Assembly (NCBI GenBank): GCA_902614235.1
Contig: CACMKG010000003.1
Span: 56,522 to 120,521, forward strand
Direction of reading: 5' to 3'
Source of the DNA: an uncultured SAR86 cluster bacterium
Lineage (GTDB): Bacteria; Pseudomonadota; Gammaproteobacteria; Magnimaribacterales; AG-339-G14
Length of the DNA stretch: 64,000 bases
Below, piece after piece: positions 41,399 through 50,350 of the stretch; position 1 is the first letter of the stretch, and each line of letters begins with the position of its first letter. The notes beneath the pieces are model-generated. The model did not search any database and was not told the DNA's origin. It saw only the letters and a program-made list of their open reading frames with translations. Both the position numbers and the translations under genes were made by a program.

Positions 41399-42735
41399 TT
41401 TGTTTCAAAAAAAACTACTTGGCTCTCAACTAATTCTAAAATTAACTTTTTAATTACAAAAATAGAGGTAGATAATTTTTCTGCGACTTCAAGAATATCC
41501 TTTGTTCCATCACATAGAGACAAAACTTTCAACATTAAATTAAGATAATTTCTACCATCAATATTTTTATCATTTGAAAGAAACTGTGATTCGGGGCTCA
41601 TAATACTCGGATATAAATTTCTTTTACTTAACATGGGTTCGCCACCTTCGATATTTGAGTTTACTTTATATTTAAGCATTTCAAAGCATTCAATAAATTC
41701 GATCAAACTATCCGCAGATTCTTCAACAGATTTTATTCTCATAAATTCCTTCGTATCTAAACTGTTATGATATTCTTTATATTCTCCATATACAGTTTTT
41801 GAGGCTTGAATAATTGGTAGATTTATTTTGGGAGAACAGTATTGTCTTTCGTCAGATCCGCCGGTAGGAGTGAACTCCCTTATTGAATATATATTTGGCA
41901 AAAACTTACTTAAGTGTCTTGCATAAAGATCAATTTTTGAAGGTGAATTAACCCAATCCCTTCTGCTAAGTTTAAAACTTATTTTGCCCTCTGGACCTCC
42001 AAGGCAAGTTAAGACCATACCCCCAATAACTTTTTTTAAGGTTTTTTTCTTTTCTTGAAATAAATAAGCTATGGATCCAATAGTTTCTGGACAAATAATA
42101 AATTTATAGGAATATTCTCTATTCTTTTTATTTTTTAAATAATCATATAATTTTACCATTGCTAATGGACCAGACAATTCATTGTTCGCCATACTCGGAT
42201 GACAAAGATAAGTTGAAATCAAAAAAATATCTTCAGTTTTTCCTGGGAGATCACATATCCCATAATTAAGAAAACCATCTTTCTTTTCAACGTTAATATC
42301 TATGCTATAAGTATCATCTTTGAGTTTTTGCTTATCATTATCTGATAGGCAAAACCCCCATCTCTCTTTGTAGTAGCTTGTGACGTATGGAATTGCCTCA
42401 GGAATTTCAGGAATTGAATATAAATTTTTTTTTAAATCACTCAAATCAAGTTGCCCTGAAAATGGTTCTGAAAAATTTAAAACATGAAGGTTATTTATAT
42501 TTGAATCTATAACAATTTTTCCGTTAGAGTCTTTCAAAGTTGCTCTATTAAGCTTCCATTCTTTTGGGATAATCCAGTCGAATACTTCTGAGCCAGACGC
42601 AACGGAGTTAATTTTAAAGGGCATAAATTTAGATATTATCTTTAAACTCTGATTAATTCCTTCTCCACATATAGACCTGCAAATAGGGAAAAGGTCGTCA
42701 AAAAGTTTAGAAAGATCTATATTTTTTTTTGACAT
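41395..42735 (-). CDS. DUF4910 aminopeptidase-like protein with winged-helix C-terminus
   Basis: The protein is 446 residues. The opening LFDDLFPICRSICGEG is the usual start of DUF4910 proteins, which have a zinc-peptidase-like fold and are found mostly in polysaccharide loci. Metal-ligand candidates are visible: STYLCHPSMANNELSG, CPETIGS and EYHNSLDT. The last 90 or so residues look like a winged helix (VLSLCDGTKDILEVAEKL). The role is not established; hydrolysis or deacylation of a sugar intermediate is one idea. It starts the two-gene minus-strand unit and is divergent from the wzz-like gene at 42885 over 149 bases. The strand flip and the opposite direction suggest a separate acquisition. 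Confidence 0.75.
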   Translation of the reverse strand: MSKKNIDLSKLFDDLFPICRSICGEGINQSLKIISKFMPFKINSVASGSEVFDWIIPKEWKLNRATLKDSNGKIVIDSNINNLHVLNFSEPFSGQLDLSDLKKNLYSIPEIPEAIPYVTSYYKERWGFCLSDNDKQKLKDDTYSIDINVEKKDGFLNYGICDLPGKTEDIFLISTYLCHPSMANNELSGPLAMVKLYDYLKNKKNREYSYKFIICPETIGSIAYLFQEKKKTLKKVIGGMVLTCLGGPEGKISFKLSRRDWVNSPSKIDLYARHLSKFLPNIYSIREFTPTGGSDERQYCSPKINLPIIQASKTVYGEYKEYHNSLDTKEFMRIKSVEESADSLIEFIECFEMLKYKVNSNIEGGEPMLSKRNLYPSIMSPESQFLSNDKNIDGRNYLNLMLKVLSLCDGTKDILEVAEKLSTSIFVIKKLILELVESQVVFFETK

Positions 42736-42884
42736 ATTTATTTAAAAGGAAGATATAAACCTATTTATATTATAATTTCTCTAATATTATAATTTAAAGA
42801 TTATCAAAGATAATAAAAAGTTTTTTTTAAATTAAAATTAAATTTAAACTTAATTCATCTTATTTGATTTATTATTAAAGTGTC
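42736..42884. promoter_or_regulatory. Divergent promoter region between DUF4910 and wzz-like genes
   Basis: This 149-base gap is very AT-rich and must hold promoters for both directions. TATAAT occurs on the plus strand at 42771-42776, and ATTATA (TATAAT on the minus strand) at 42769-42774. A TATTAT at 42870-42875 lies nine bases before the ATG at 42885. It also contains the paired 12-base repeat listed separately. No gene is visible. Confidence 0.45.
42767..42795. repeat. Two copies of a 12-base direct repeat, 17 bases apart
   Basis: ATATTATAATTT occurs at 42767-42778 and again at 42784-42795. Each copy contains a -10-like box on both strands. The start-to-start distance is 17 bases. This could be two tandem start sites or a binding site, but the base composition is so skewed that chance cannot be ruled out. 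Confidence 0.4.
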
Positions 42885-43808
42885 ATGAATGAATCATATA
42901 TAGAAAAAGAAATATTAGATTTAAAAAAATTATTCTTAAGTCTATTAAAAGAAAAAAAGTTAATTATTTTATGTACCACGCTTTTTGCAGTATTTTCTAT
43001 TTTTTATGCTTTAAGTATTACGAACATTTATAGTTCGGATGCAAAATTAATAGCGACTGCTGAACTAGAAGTTTCTCAAAATAGGATAGATATTGGAGGT
43101 GGAGGGCTTGGGGGCTTTGCTGATTTAGTTGGTAGTTCAAGTCTTAATACTGATCCAAGAACAAAGCTTGCAAAAGAACTCCTAACTTCAATAGATTTTA
43201 TTAATGAATTTGTTTTCAGAAGAAATATTTTAATTCCTCTTATGGCTGGGGAATCTTGGAATCAAAAAGAAAATAAAATAGATATCAATAAAAACATTTA
43301 CGATGAAAAAACAAAAAAATGGCTCAGAAAAGCAACTTTTCTTTTTGATTCTGCTCCTTCAAAAAACGAAGTTTTTAACAAATTTAGTTCTAATTTTGAA
43401 ATAAAAAAAAATAAAGATGGAATAACTTCCATCTCTCTCAGTTCTCTTAGCCCCCATGTTTCCAAAAGCTGGTTGACTTGGATAATAGATGATGTAAATG
43501 AGGAAATTAGAAAAAAAGAAATTTCTTCTAGTCAACAAAGAATTAATTTTTTATTAAATGAACTTAAATTCGAATCTGTTACTTCTACAAAAGAAGCGAT
43601 AAGTTCAGTTCTTAGGTCAGAGTATTCTAAATTAATGCTTGCTAATACTCAGAAGGATTATGCCTATACAATAATAGATCCGCCTACTTTAGCTACAAAA
43701 AGGGAAGGAACGCCGAGAAGCATAATCTGTATTCTTATAACTACGTTGGGTTTCTTTTTATCACTTCTAATTGTTATTTTAAAAAATTATATAAAATTTT
43801 TTAAATGA
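42885..43808 (+). CDS. Chain-length determinant (Wzz-like) protein
   Basis: This 307-residue inner-membrane protein has the Wzz layout. One membrane helix lies near the N-terminus (about 26-45, LIILCTTLFAVFSIFYALSI), followed by a long periplasmic domain. A second helix lies at the C-terminus (about 278-298), preceded by the proline-containing stretch DPPTLATKREGTPRS. Such proteins set how many O-antigen units are joined by the Wzy polymerase. It is shorter than many Wzz proteins and has no tyrosine-kinase domain. It begins a long plus-strand run, overlapping the epimerase gene by 4 bases. Its presence means polymeric glycan of controlled length, made by the Wzy route. Confidence 0.8.
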   Translation: MNESYIEKEILDLKKLFLSLLKEKKLIILCTTLFAVFSIFYALSITNIYSSDAKLIATAELEVSQNRIDIGGGGLGGFADLVGSSSLNTDPRTKLAKELLTSIDFINEFVFRRNILIPLMAGESWNQKENKIDINKNIYDEKTKKWLRKATFLFDSAPSKNEVFNKFSSNFEIKKNKDGITSISLSSLSPHVSKSWLTWIIDDVNEEIRKKEISSSQQRINFLLNELKFESVTSTKEAISSVLRSEYSKLMLANTQKDYAYTIIDPPTLATKREGTPRSIICILITTLGFFLSLLIVILKNYIKFFK

Positions 43809-44833
43809 ATAAAAAAAAAGAAAAACAAAGTGATTTCTTAATTACTGGATCTGCAGGATTTATAGGTTTTAGTCTTTCTAAATTTCTTTTGGATAAGGGA
43901 AAAAACGTCATTGGACTTGATAATTTAAATAATTATTATGATGTAAATTTAAAAAAGAGTAGATTAAAAATTTTAAATAAATATGAAAACTTTAATTTTA
44001 AAAAAATTGATATTGAGGAAAAAGAAAAAATAAATAATCTTTTTTCGAATCACAAGCCTGAAAAAGTAATACATTTAGCTGCTCAAGCTGGAGTAAGATA
44101 TAGTATCCAAAATCCGGAAATATACTTAAAGTCAAACATAAATGGTTTTTTCTATCTTTTGGAAGCTAGCAGAAAGAATAATGTAAGCCACTTTATTTAT
44201 GCTAGTACTAGTAGCGTTTATGGAGAAAACACTCAAAACTCATTTAAAGAGGATCACAATACTGATCATCCAATACAATTTTATGCTGCAACTAAAAAAG
44301 CTAATGAGGTAATGGCTCATTCATATAGTGCTCTATACAATTTACCCACCACGGGACTTAGATTTTTTACTGTTTATGGGCCATGGGGCAGGCCGGATAT
44401 GGCGTTATTTAAGTTCACAAAAAATATCCTAGAGAATAAGCCTATCGAAATTTTTAATAAGGGAAACCACTCAAGATCTTTTACTTATATTGAAGATTTA
44501 ATAAAATCAATTTATAAAATATCTTTAGAACCTGCGAAAGCTGATAAAAAATGGAATCAAAAAAAACCTAATTCCTCATCTAGTAAATATCCGTATCAGA
44601 TTTTAAATATTGGCTCCAACTCTTCAATCAAATTAATGTATTTAATATCTATCATTGAAAAAAAATTAGAAAAAAAAGCAATAAAAAACTATCTGCCCCT
44701 TCAGCGAGGAGATATAAAAAACACTAAATCTAATACAGAGAAACTTAAGAGAGCAATAAAAATTTCACCAAATACTCCAATTGAAAAAGGAGTAGAAAAA
44801 TTTATTGATTGGTTTATAGAGTTTTATAAATAA
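43805..44833 (+). CDS. UDP-glucuronate 4-epimerase-like (extended SDR)
   Basis: This 342-residue enzyme probably interconverts UDP-glucuronate and UDP-galacturonate. The Rossmann motif is ITGSAGFIGFSLSKFL (about 13-28), followed by LDNLNNYYDVNLKKSRL, which is characteristic of CapI/LspL-type glucuronate epimerases. HLAAQAGVRYSIQNP, the catalytic Ser region ASTSSVYGEN and YAATKKANE (Tyr-x3-Lys) follow. VYGPWGRPDMALFKF is also typical. The short UDP-sugar dehydrogenase at 26056 could supply its substrate. It is coupled to the wzz-like gene by a 4-base overlap. Confidence 0.88.
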   Translation: MNKKKEKQSDFLITGSAGFIGFSLSKFLLDKGKNVIGLDNLNNYYDVNLKKSRLKILNKYENFNFKKIDIEEKEKINNLFSNHKPEKVIHLAAQAGVRYSIQNPEIYLKSNINGFFYLLEASRKNNVSHFIYASTSSVYGENTQNSFKEDHNTDHPIQFYAATKKANEVMAHSYSALYNLPTTGLRFFTVYGPWGRPDMALFKFTKNILENKPIEIFNKGNHSRSFTYIEDLIKSIYKISLEPAKADKKWNQKKPNSSSSKYPYQILNIGSNSSIKLMYLISIIEKKLEKKAIKNYLPLQRGDIKNTKSNTEKLKRAIKISPNTPIEKGVEKFIDWFIEFYK

Positions 44834-44838
44834 TTCTT

Positions 44839-45921
44839 ATGTATATCTCCGTAATTTGTCCCAACTTATTAACTGGGGGCGCCGAAAAAGTGACAGTAAA
44901 TTTAGTTAATGAACTTATTAATAAAGGACATTGGGTAGATTTAATACTTATAACAAATCAAGGAGATTTTTTTGAAGAACTTTCAAATAAATGCAACTTA
45001 ATCTCTTTTAATAAAAGTAGATCTAGATATGCCTTTTTTTCTTTATATAGATATCTATTAAAATCTAAATCTACGATACTGATTAGTACTTTAAGAGAAA
45101 CCTCTATTCTAAGTGGACTAGTTTTTAAATTACCCTTTTTAAAACAAAAATTAGTATTGAGAGAGGCAAGTCAGTTTGAAGAGAATTCTTTTTTAGGTAA
45201 ATTTTTGCTAAATTTTGCATATAGATCCGCGAACTTATTTATCGCAAATTCTAATTTTACAAAAAAATCTTTTGACGAAAAAGTTTTTAAATTTTTTAAA
45301 AAAGACTTTAAAACCGTTGTAATTGGTAACCCTGTTTTTAATAGAAATTTTGAAGAAAGCTTAAATAATAGTTTTGAGCACGAATGGTTTGAGAGTGAAA
45401 AATTAAAAATTCTGGTTTCTTGTGGGAGGCTTGATCCTATAAAGAGATTTGATTTATTAATCAAGGCGTTTCATATCGCTTTAAAATCAAAGGATTTCTT
45501 GAGATTAATTTTGATAGGAAACGGTTCAGAATTTGAAAAATTGAAAAATTTAAGTATTTTTTTAGGTCTGGAATCGGTTATTGAAATAATAAAATTTGAT
45601 CATAATCCAGCGAGGATATTTTCAAAAGCTGACCTTTTCGTGAGTTGCTCGCTAACCGAAGGATTTTCGAATGTATTAGTTGAAGCTTTACGCTCAGGAG
45701 TTAAAGTACTAAGTTCTAGTTCCGGAGGACCTAATGATATTCTTGAAAATGGAAAATATGGAAAGTTAGTTGAAATAAATGACGAGTTTGATCTTGCTAG
45801 AGAAATTCTATTAACCTTAGATCAAAATCAAAATATAACTGAAAATAAAAATAGAGCTCTTCATTATTCTTCTGATAGAGTTATAAACAAATATCTTGAA
45901 CATATAAATAATATTTTATGA
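44839..45921 (+). CDS. Glycosyltransferase family 4
   Basis: This 360-residue retaining GT-B enzyme has the N-terminal acceptor loop LTGGAEKVTVNLVNELINKG. The donor domain has LVSCGRLDPIKRFDLLIKAF, and the motif SLTEGFSNVLVEALRSGVKVLSSSSG contains the conserved Glu that contacts the nucleotide sugar. No membrane helix is present, so it would work at the cytoplasmic face on a lipid-linked sugar. It lies between the epimerase and the membrane protein at 45925, with gaps of 5 and 3 bases. Sugar specificity cannot be told; a uronic acid donor is possible from the neighbour. Confidence 0.88.
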   Translation: MYISVICPNLLTGGAEKVTVNLVNELINKGHWVDLILITNQGDFFEELSNKCNLISFNKSRSRYAFFSLYRYLLKSKSTILISTLRETSILSGLVFKLPFLKQKLVLREASQFEENSFLGKFLLNFAYRSANLFIANSNFTKKSFDEKVFKFFKKDFKTVVIGNPVFNRNFEESLNNSFEHEWFESEKLKILVSCGRLDPIKRFDLLIKAFHIALKSKDFLRLILIGNGSEFEKLKNLSIFLGLESVIEIIKFDHNPARIFSKADLFVSCSLTEGFSNVLVEALRSGVKVLSSSSGGPNDILENGKYGKLVEINDEFDLAREILLTLDQNQNITENKNRALHYSSDRVINKYLEHINNIL

Positions 45922-45924
45922 TAA

Positions 45925-47295
45925 ATGTTTAAAATATATAAATTCCCATTTCTATATTTATGCTTAATTTCCTTAGGACTCTTTTTATCAACATTAAGTT
46001 ATCAAAGTGTAGAACCTATTTTAATAACTGTAATTATTGGAAATATTTTTTTAGTCTTTTTAATTTTATTTGTTAAAAATAGACAAGAATTAATCTTTTC
46101 ATTTTTTTCTTTCTCAATCTTTATTTTTTTGAGCGGTTTAGCTTCAATATTCAACAATATATTTAAAAGCATAAATAACGATGAAGCATTCTTTTTCTTA
46201 TCTTCAATTGGAAATAGACAATACTTAGATTCGGTAATTACAAATTTTGATGGTTATGGAGCAGTTGCAGTCTGGACATTTTTTTATAACTTATTTTATG
46301 AATTAGGTTTTTCAAAAATACCCCACATAGGTATTACAATTAACATTGTTATCATGACTTTTTCTGGAATGTTAATTTATAAAACTGCAGAAAAAATTTA
46401 TAAAAATGATTATCAAAGAATAAATAGACTCTTTTTCTTATATCCTTTAAATGGATTAATACTTATTTTTGCTATCACCCATTTAAGGGATGCATTTTCA
46501 TTTTTTTTAATAAGTTTGTTAACTTTTTCATGGATAAATTTTATTACTGATAAAAAATTAAATGATCTATTCTTTTTAATAATTTTTAATATTTTCAGTT
46601 TTTATAGTTTCGCGTACATAAGACCAGAGTTTTTATTGATACCCTTTGCACTAATTCTTAGTTTTCTTGCCTCAATTTTCTTTGTAAATAAAGATAAGAA
46701 CTTGTTCTATTTCAGAGGAATAAAGTCTGTAGCAATTATTTTTTTATTATCAAGCCTAACCGTTCTATGGAAACTAGACTTCTTTTATATAATAAATCAG
46801 GCTTATGAAGGCTATAGACTATTAAATGAATCTTCAAATAGTTCTTCTTCTTTAGGGACTATACTTATAGTCGATGCAATTTTACCGATTAGGCTAATTC
46901 TTGGTAGTTTTTATTTATTTATATTTCCTATTCCTTTTTGGGCTGAATTAGACTATCAATCTTTATATCATCTTTTAAAATTCTTTAACTTATTTTACTT
47001 TTACTTCTTTATACCTTTGATAATTTTATCTTTTTATTATTTTATAAAGTTGAATTCTTTTAAAACGCTTACTAATTATTTTCTTTTATTTTCAATTATT
47101 GGGTTTACAGTATCAGTCGCATTAACATCATTAGAAACGAGACATCTAGGGCAATTTCTCCCATTTTTTATCCTATTTTCTTTAATACCATCATTAAAAA
47201 ATAAAATAGAATTTTTTAATTATTCTAAAATCTTTTTAATTTTCATTTCTCTAATCCTTTTAATTCATATCTTATGGATATTTTTGAAGATATAG
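45925..47295 (+). CDS. Polytopic membrane protein, candidate Wzy polysaccharide polymerase
   Basis: The 456-residue protein is hydrophobic nearly throughout, with about eleven membrane helices and a larger central loop containing GNRQYLDSVITNFDGYG. Such a fold, a lack of sequence similarity, and a place among glycosyltransferases with a wzz-like gene nearby are the usual grounds for calling a Wzy. The stretch AITHLRDAFSFFLISLL (charged Arg-Asp within a helix) resembles EpsG/Wzy-type proteins. A flippase (Wzx) is less likely because there is no MATE-type repeat pattern. The sequence does not prove the role. Confidence 0.6.
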   Translation: MFKIYKFPFLYLCLISLGLFLSTLSYQSVEPILITVIIGNIFLVFLILFVKNRQELIFSFFSFSIFIFLSGLASIFNNIFKSINNDEAFFFLSSIGNRQYLDSVITNFDGYGAVAVWTFFYNLFYELGFSKIPHIGITINIVIMTFSGMLIYKTAEKIYKNDYQRINRLFFLYPLNGLILIFAITHLRDAFSFFLISLLTFSWINFITDKKLNDLFFLIIFNIFSFYSFAYIRPEFLLIPFALILSFLASIFFVNKDKNLFYFRGIKSVAIIFLLSSLTVLWKLDFFYIINQAYEGYRLLNESSNSSSSLGTILIVDAILPIRLILGSFYLFIFPIPFWAELDYQSLYHLLKFFNLFYFYFFIPLIILSFYYFIKLNSFKTLTNYFLLFSIIGFTVSVALTSLETRHLGQFLPFFILFSLIPSLKNKIEFFNYSKIFLIFISLILLIHILWIFLKI

Positions 47296-47319
47296 TTAAT
47301 ATGTTAATAATTTGAATAT

Positions 47320-47325
47320 AGGAAG
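47320..47325 (+). promoter_or_regulatory. Shine-Dalgarno site that sets the TTG start of the AsnB-like gene
   Basis: AGGAAG lies five bases before TTG 47331, supporting that codon as the start. The next codons are TGC GGT, which places cysteine as residue 2, as the amidotransferase needs. Confidence 0.6.
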
Positions 47326-47330
47326 TTATT

Positions 47331-49220
47331 TTGTGCGGTTTTGTAGGGCTCGTGTCTCAAAGTTATTGTGAAAAGCAACTAGATACAAAAATAAAATTAA
47401 TGAATGGTTTTATATCTCATCGTGGACCAGACGACGAAGGGTATTTCATTAATAAAAACATAGGTTTGGGACATAAAAGATTAAGTGTTTTAGATACCTC
47501 AAAAAATGGATCTCAACCAATGATTGAAGCATCAACTGGAGATGTACTAGTATTTAATGGAGAAATTTATAATTACAGAGAGCTGAAAGAGAACCTTGAA
47601 AGTCGAGGGGAGGTATTTTTTTCAGAAACGGATTCTGAAATTATTCTTAAACAATATAAACATTATGGATTAGAGGGTCTTTATGAATTGGAAGGCATGT
47701 TTGCTTTTTCTATTTTAGATAGAAAAAAAAATCAAACAATAATTTTCAGAGATAGACTTGGAATTAAACCCATATTTTTTGTTAAAGAAAGAGAATTTTT
47801 TGCTTTTTCGTCAGAAATAAAATCTTTATTACCATTAATAAAAAGAAAAGAAATTAATGATCAGGCTTTTTCTGAGTATCTTTTTTATGGAAATTCATAC
47901 GAAGATAAAACTATCTATAAAAATATAAATTCTTTGGGACCAGGGAATCTATTAATTTATAAAAATTTTTCAGAAAATTTCTCTATAAAAAACTGGTGGA
48001 AAATTGAGGATTGGATAGAAGAAGGTAAATACTTTCCTTCAAATGCATCACAAAGATTTTTAGAAGAAGAACTTCAAAAAATAGTAGATAAGTCTATAGA
48101 AAGACAATTAGTTTCCGATGTTCCTCTGGGTTTATTTTTGAGCGGCGGTTTAGATTCCTCAACTATAGCTGCATCTTCGCGAAAATTATCTAATAACACT
48201 ATAAATAGTTTCATAGCATTATTTGATTATGAAAAAGGGATCAATGAAAGGGATAAATCCCTTCAAGTTGCAAAAAAGCTCGCACTAAATCATAAAGAAA
48301 TTTTTGTACCAGGAGATAAAATAATCAATGCAATAGATAAATTAGCTTATTATCACGATGAGCCTTTTGCAGATGCAGCCAATATACCATTGTATTTAAT
48401 GACTAAGAAATTAAAAGGATTAATAACAGTAATTCTTCAGGGAGACGGAGGAGACGAACTTTTTTCGGGCTATCCAAGAAATAAAATAATTTCTAATTTA
48501 GATATTCTTAAGTTTTTACCTTCTATAAGTTTTCTTCCAGAAAAAATTGGAAAAAAAATTTCATTCAAACGGTTAATAAGAATTTCAGAAGCCATAAATT
48601 CAGAGAGTTTTGGTGAAATTATGGCTAAGCTTTTAACTACTGAAACTCTAAAGGATCATCCTTTTAATTTTTTTAAAATCGAGAAAAAAAATTATTTGTT
48701 AAAAAGAACAAATCCATTTAATCCATATTTAAATTGCAATGAAAGATTTAAAAAATTTAGCAAGTCAAAAAAAATGATGCTCACTGATTTAACTCTTCAA
48801 TTACCTTCTCAGTTTTTGACCAAAGTAGATCGAGCTTCAATGGCAAATGGCTTAGAAGTTAGAGTTCCTATGCTCGATGAAAACCTTTTAAAGTTTTCAA
48901 TTAATCTTCCAGAATCAAAACTTTTTTCCAGAACAAAAGATAAAATTCTAATTAGAAAAATTCTAAAAAAACGCTTAGGTAAAGAAATTTCTAACCAGAA
49001 AAAGAAAGGTTTTGGTGTTCCATATGAGTTCTGGATGAAAACTTCTTTATATGATTATAGTTATGAGAGATTGACAGATGATTCTTTTATAAATTATTTT
49101 GATTTAGAAAAAAAAGAAATTGAAAAAAGTTTAAGCCTTCATAAAAATAGTTTAAAAGAACAAGGATTTATCCTTTGGAAGCTTTTACAGTTATCCTTAT
49201 GGAAAGAAAATCACTTATAA
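47331..49220 (+). CDS. Asparagine-synthase-like glutamine amidotransferase
   Basis: The 629-residue protein has a class II glutaminase domain and a synthetase domain. The nucleophile is Cys2 in MCGFVGLV, which fixes the TTG start at 47331. SHRGPDDEG and the glutaminase strands follow. The ATP-binding motif LSGGLDSSTIAASS is at about residues 270-283, and QGDGGDELFSGYPR and TKVDRASMANGLEVRVPMLD complete the AsnB signature. In O-antigen and capsule loci these enzymes usually convert uronic acid carboxyls to amides. That fits with the epimerase and dehydrogenase found here. True asparagine synthesis is possible but less likely given the location. Confidence 0.85.
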   Translation: MCGFVGLVSQSYCEKQLDTKIKLMNGFISHRGPDDEGYFINKNIGLGHKRLSVLDTSKNGSQPMIEASTGDVLVFNGEIYNYRELKENLESRGEVFFSETDSEIILKQYKHYGLEGLYELEGMFAFSILDRKKNQTIIFRDRLGIKPIFFVKEREFFAFSSEIKSLLPLIKRKEINDQAFSEYLFYGNSYEDKTIYKNINSLGPGNLLIYKNFSENFSIKNWWKIEDWIEEGKYFPSNASQRFLEEELQKIVDKSIERQLVSDVPLGLFLSGGLDSSTIAASSRKLSNNTINSFIALFDYEKGINERDKSLQVAKKLALNHKEIFVPGDKIINAIDKLAYYHDEPFADAANIPLYLMTKKLKGLITVILQGDGGDELFSGYPRNKIISNLDILKFLPSISFLPEKIGKKISFKRLIRISEAINSESFGEIMAKLLTTETLKDHPFNFFKIEKKNYLLKRTNPFNPYLNCNERFKKFSKSKKMMLTDLTLQLPSQFLTKVDRASMANGLEVRVPMLDENLLKFSINLPESKLFSRTKDKILIRKILKKRLGKEISNQKKKGFGVPYEFWMKTSLYDYSYERLTDDSFINYFDLEKKEIEKSLSLHKNSLKEQGFILWKLLQLSLWKENHL

Positions 49221-49245
49221 GGAATTTAAAAAAAAGGAAATTACT

Positions 49246-50349
49246 TTGATTTACAAGTTATTATTTGTGGGCGCTTTTCCAAAAGATTCAAAAATATTTG
49301 GAGGCAACGTTACGGCATGTAATGTGCTCATGAAATCCGATTTTGCCAAAAAAGTTGATGTTATAAAATTAGACACAACCCAATCAGCTCATCCGTTACC
49401 TAATTTTTTCATAAGACTTTCAAATGCTCTAAAAAGATTAAACCTTTTTTATAAGTCTTTAAAATATGAAAAAGTTGATTGTGTCTTGATATTTGCTGCA
49501 TGGGGTTTGAGTATTTTTGAAAAGGGAGTTATGGCAAGGATTGCTTTTTCTTTTAACAAGCCAGTTTTATTTTTTCCAAGGGGAGGTCATTTAGTTGAAA
49601 ATTATCATAGATCTTTTTTTTCGCAATTACTTACAAAATTTGCCTTAAGAAAATGCACAAAGGTACTTTGTCAGGGAGAAGCAACAAAAAAAATCTGTTC
49701 AGAATATCTTGGCTTCAAAGAAGAGGAATGCCCAATAGTGAGAAACTGGACCGCAACAGAGGATTTATTAGAAATTGGTAAAAATAAAGAAATTAATAAA
49801 AAAAAATCTTTAAACTTCTTATTTGTCGGATGGCTTGATTTCGAAAAGGGAATAAGAGAGACGTTACAAGCATTTAAAAAATTATCATCTTTATACCCAA
49901 TTTCTTTGGATTTGATAGGCGACGGAAATTCCAAGCAATATGTAGAAAGTTTTATAAACAACCATAGCAATAATAATATTTTTTCTCACGGCTGGATGGA
50001 ATCAGAAAAAGTTAACGAGTTTTATAAAAAAGCAGATGTTTTATTGTTACCTTCTTGGTTGGAAGGCTTTCCTAATGTAATTGTTGAATCAATGGCATCA
50101 AAAGTTTTTGTAATTTCTACCAAGGTTGGAAATATTTCAGACGCTATAACACATGAACAAACTGGTTTTATTATTAAAAAAAGAGATTCGATGGATTTAT
50201 TTTATCGAATGAAAGATTCGATTGAAAACTTTAAGATTAGAGAAACTTGTACAAACAATGCTTATAAATTTGCTCAAGATAATTTTTCCGTAAAGATAGC
50301 TTCAAAAACAATAATAAAGCATATAAATCAATCTGTAGAAAATAAATAA
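49246..50349 (+). CDS. Glycosyltransferase family 4
   Basis: This 367-residue GT-B enzyme starts at TTG 49246, following an AAGGAAA ribosome site. The N-terminus IYKLLFVGAFPKDSKIFGGNV is a common GT4 opening. PVLFFPRGGHLVENYHRS and FLFVGWLDFEKGIRETLQAF are typical. The donor motif is LPSWLEGFPNVIVESMASKVFVISTKVG, with the Glu that binds the nucleotide. The next gene starts after one base. The sugar is unknown. It is distinct from the GT4 at 44839 and would add a different residue of the repeat unit. Confidence 0.87.
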   Translation: MIYKLLFVGAFPKDSKIFGGNVTACNVLMKSDFAKKVDVIKLDTTQSAHPLPNFFIRLSNALKRLNLFYKSLKYEKVDCVLIFAAWGLSIFEKGVMARIAFSFNKPVLFFPRGGHLVENYHRSFFSQLLTKFALRKCTKVLCQGEATKKICSEYLGFKEEECPIVRNWTATEDLLEIGKNKEINKKKSLNFLFVGWLDFEKGIRETLQAFKKLSSLYPISLDLIGDGNSKQYVESFINNHSNNNIFSHGWMESEKVNEFYKKADVLLLPSWLEGFPNVIVESMASKVFVISTKVGNISDAITHEQTGFIIKKRDSMDLFYRMKDSIENFKIRETCTNNAYKFAQDNFSVKIASKTIIKHINQSVENK

Positions 50350-50350
50350 A

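Noticed and set aside
42736..42884. Possible iteron or CRISPR-like repeat from the 12-base pair
   Set aside because: Only two copies, no unique spacers of regular length, and almost pure A/T sequence. No CRISPR array was seen anywhere in the window.
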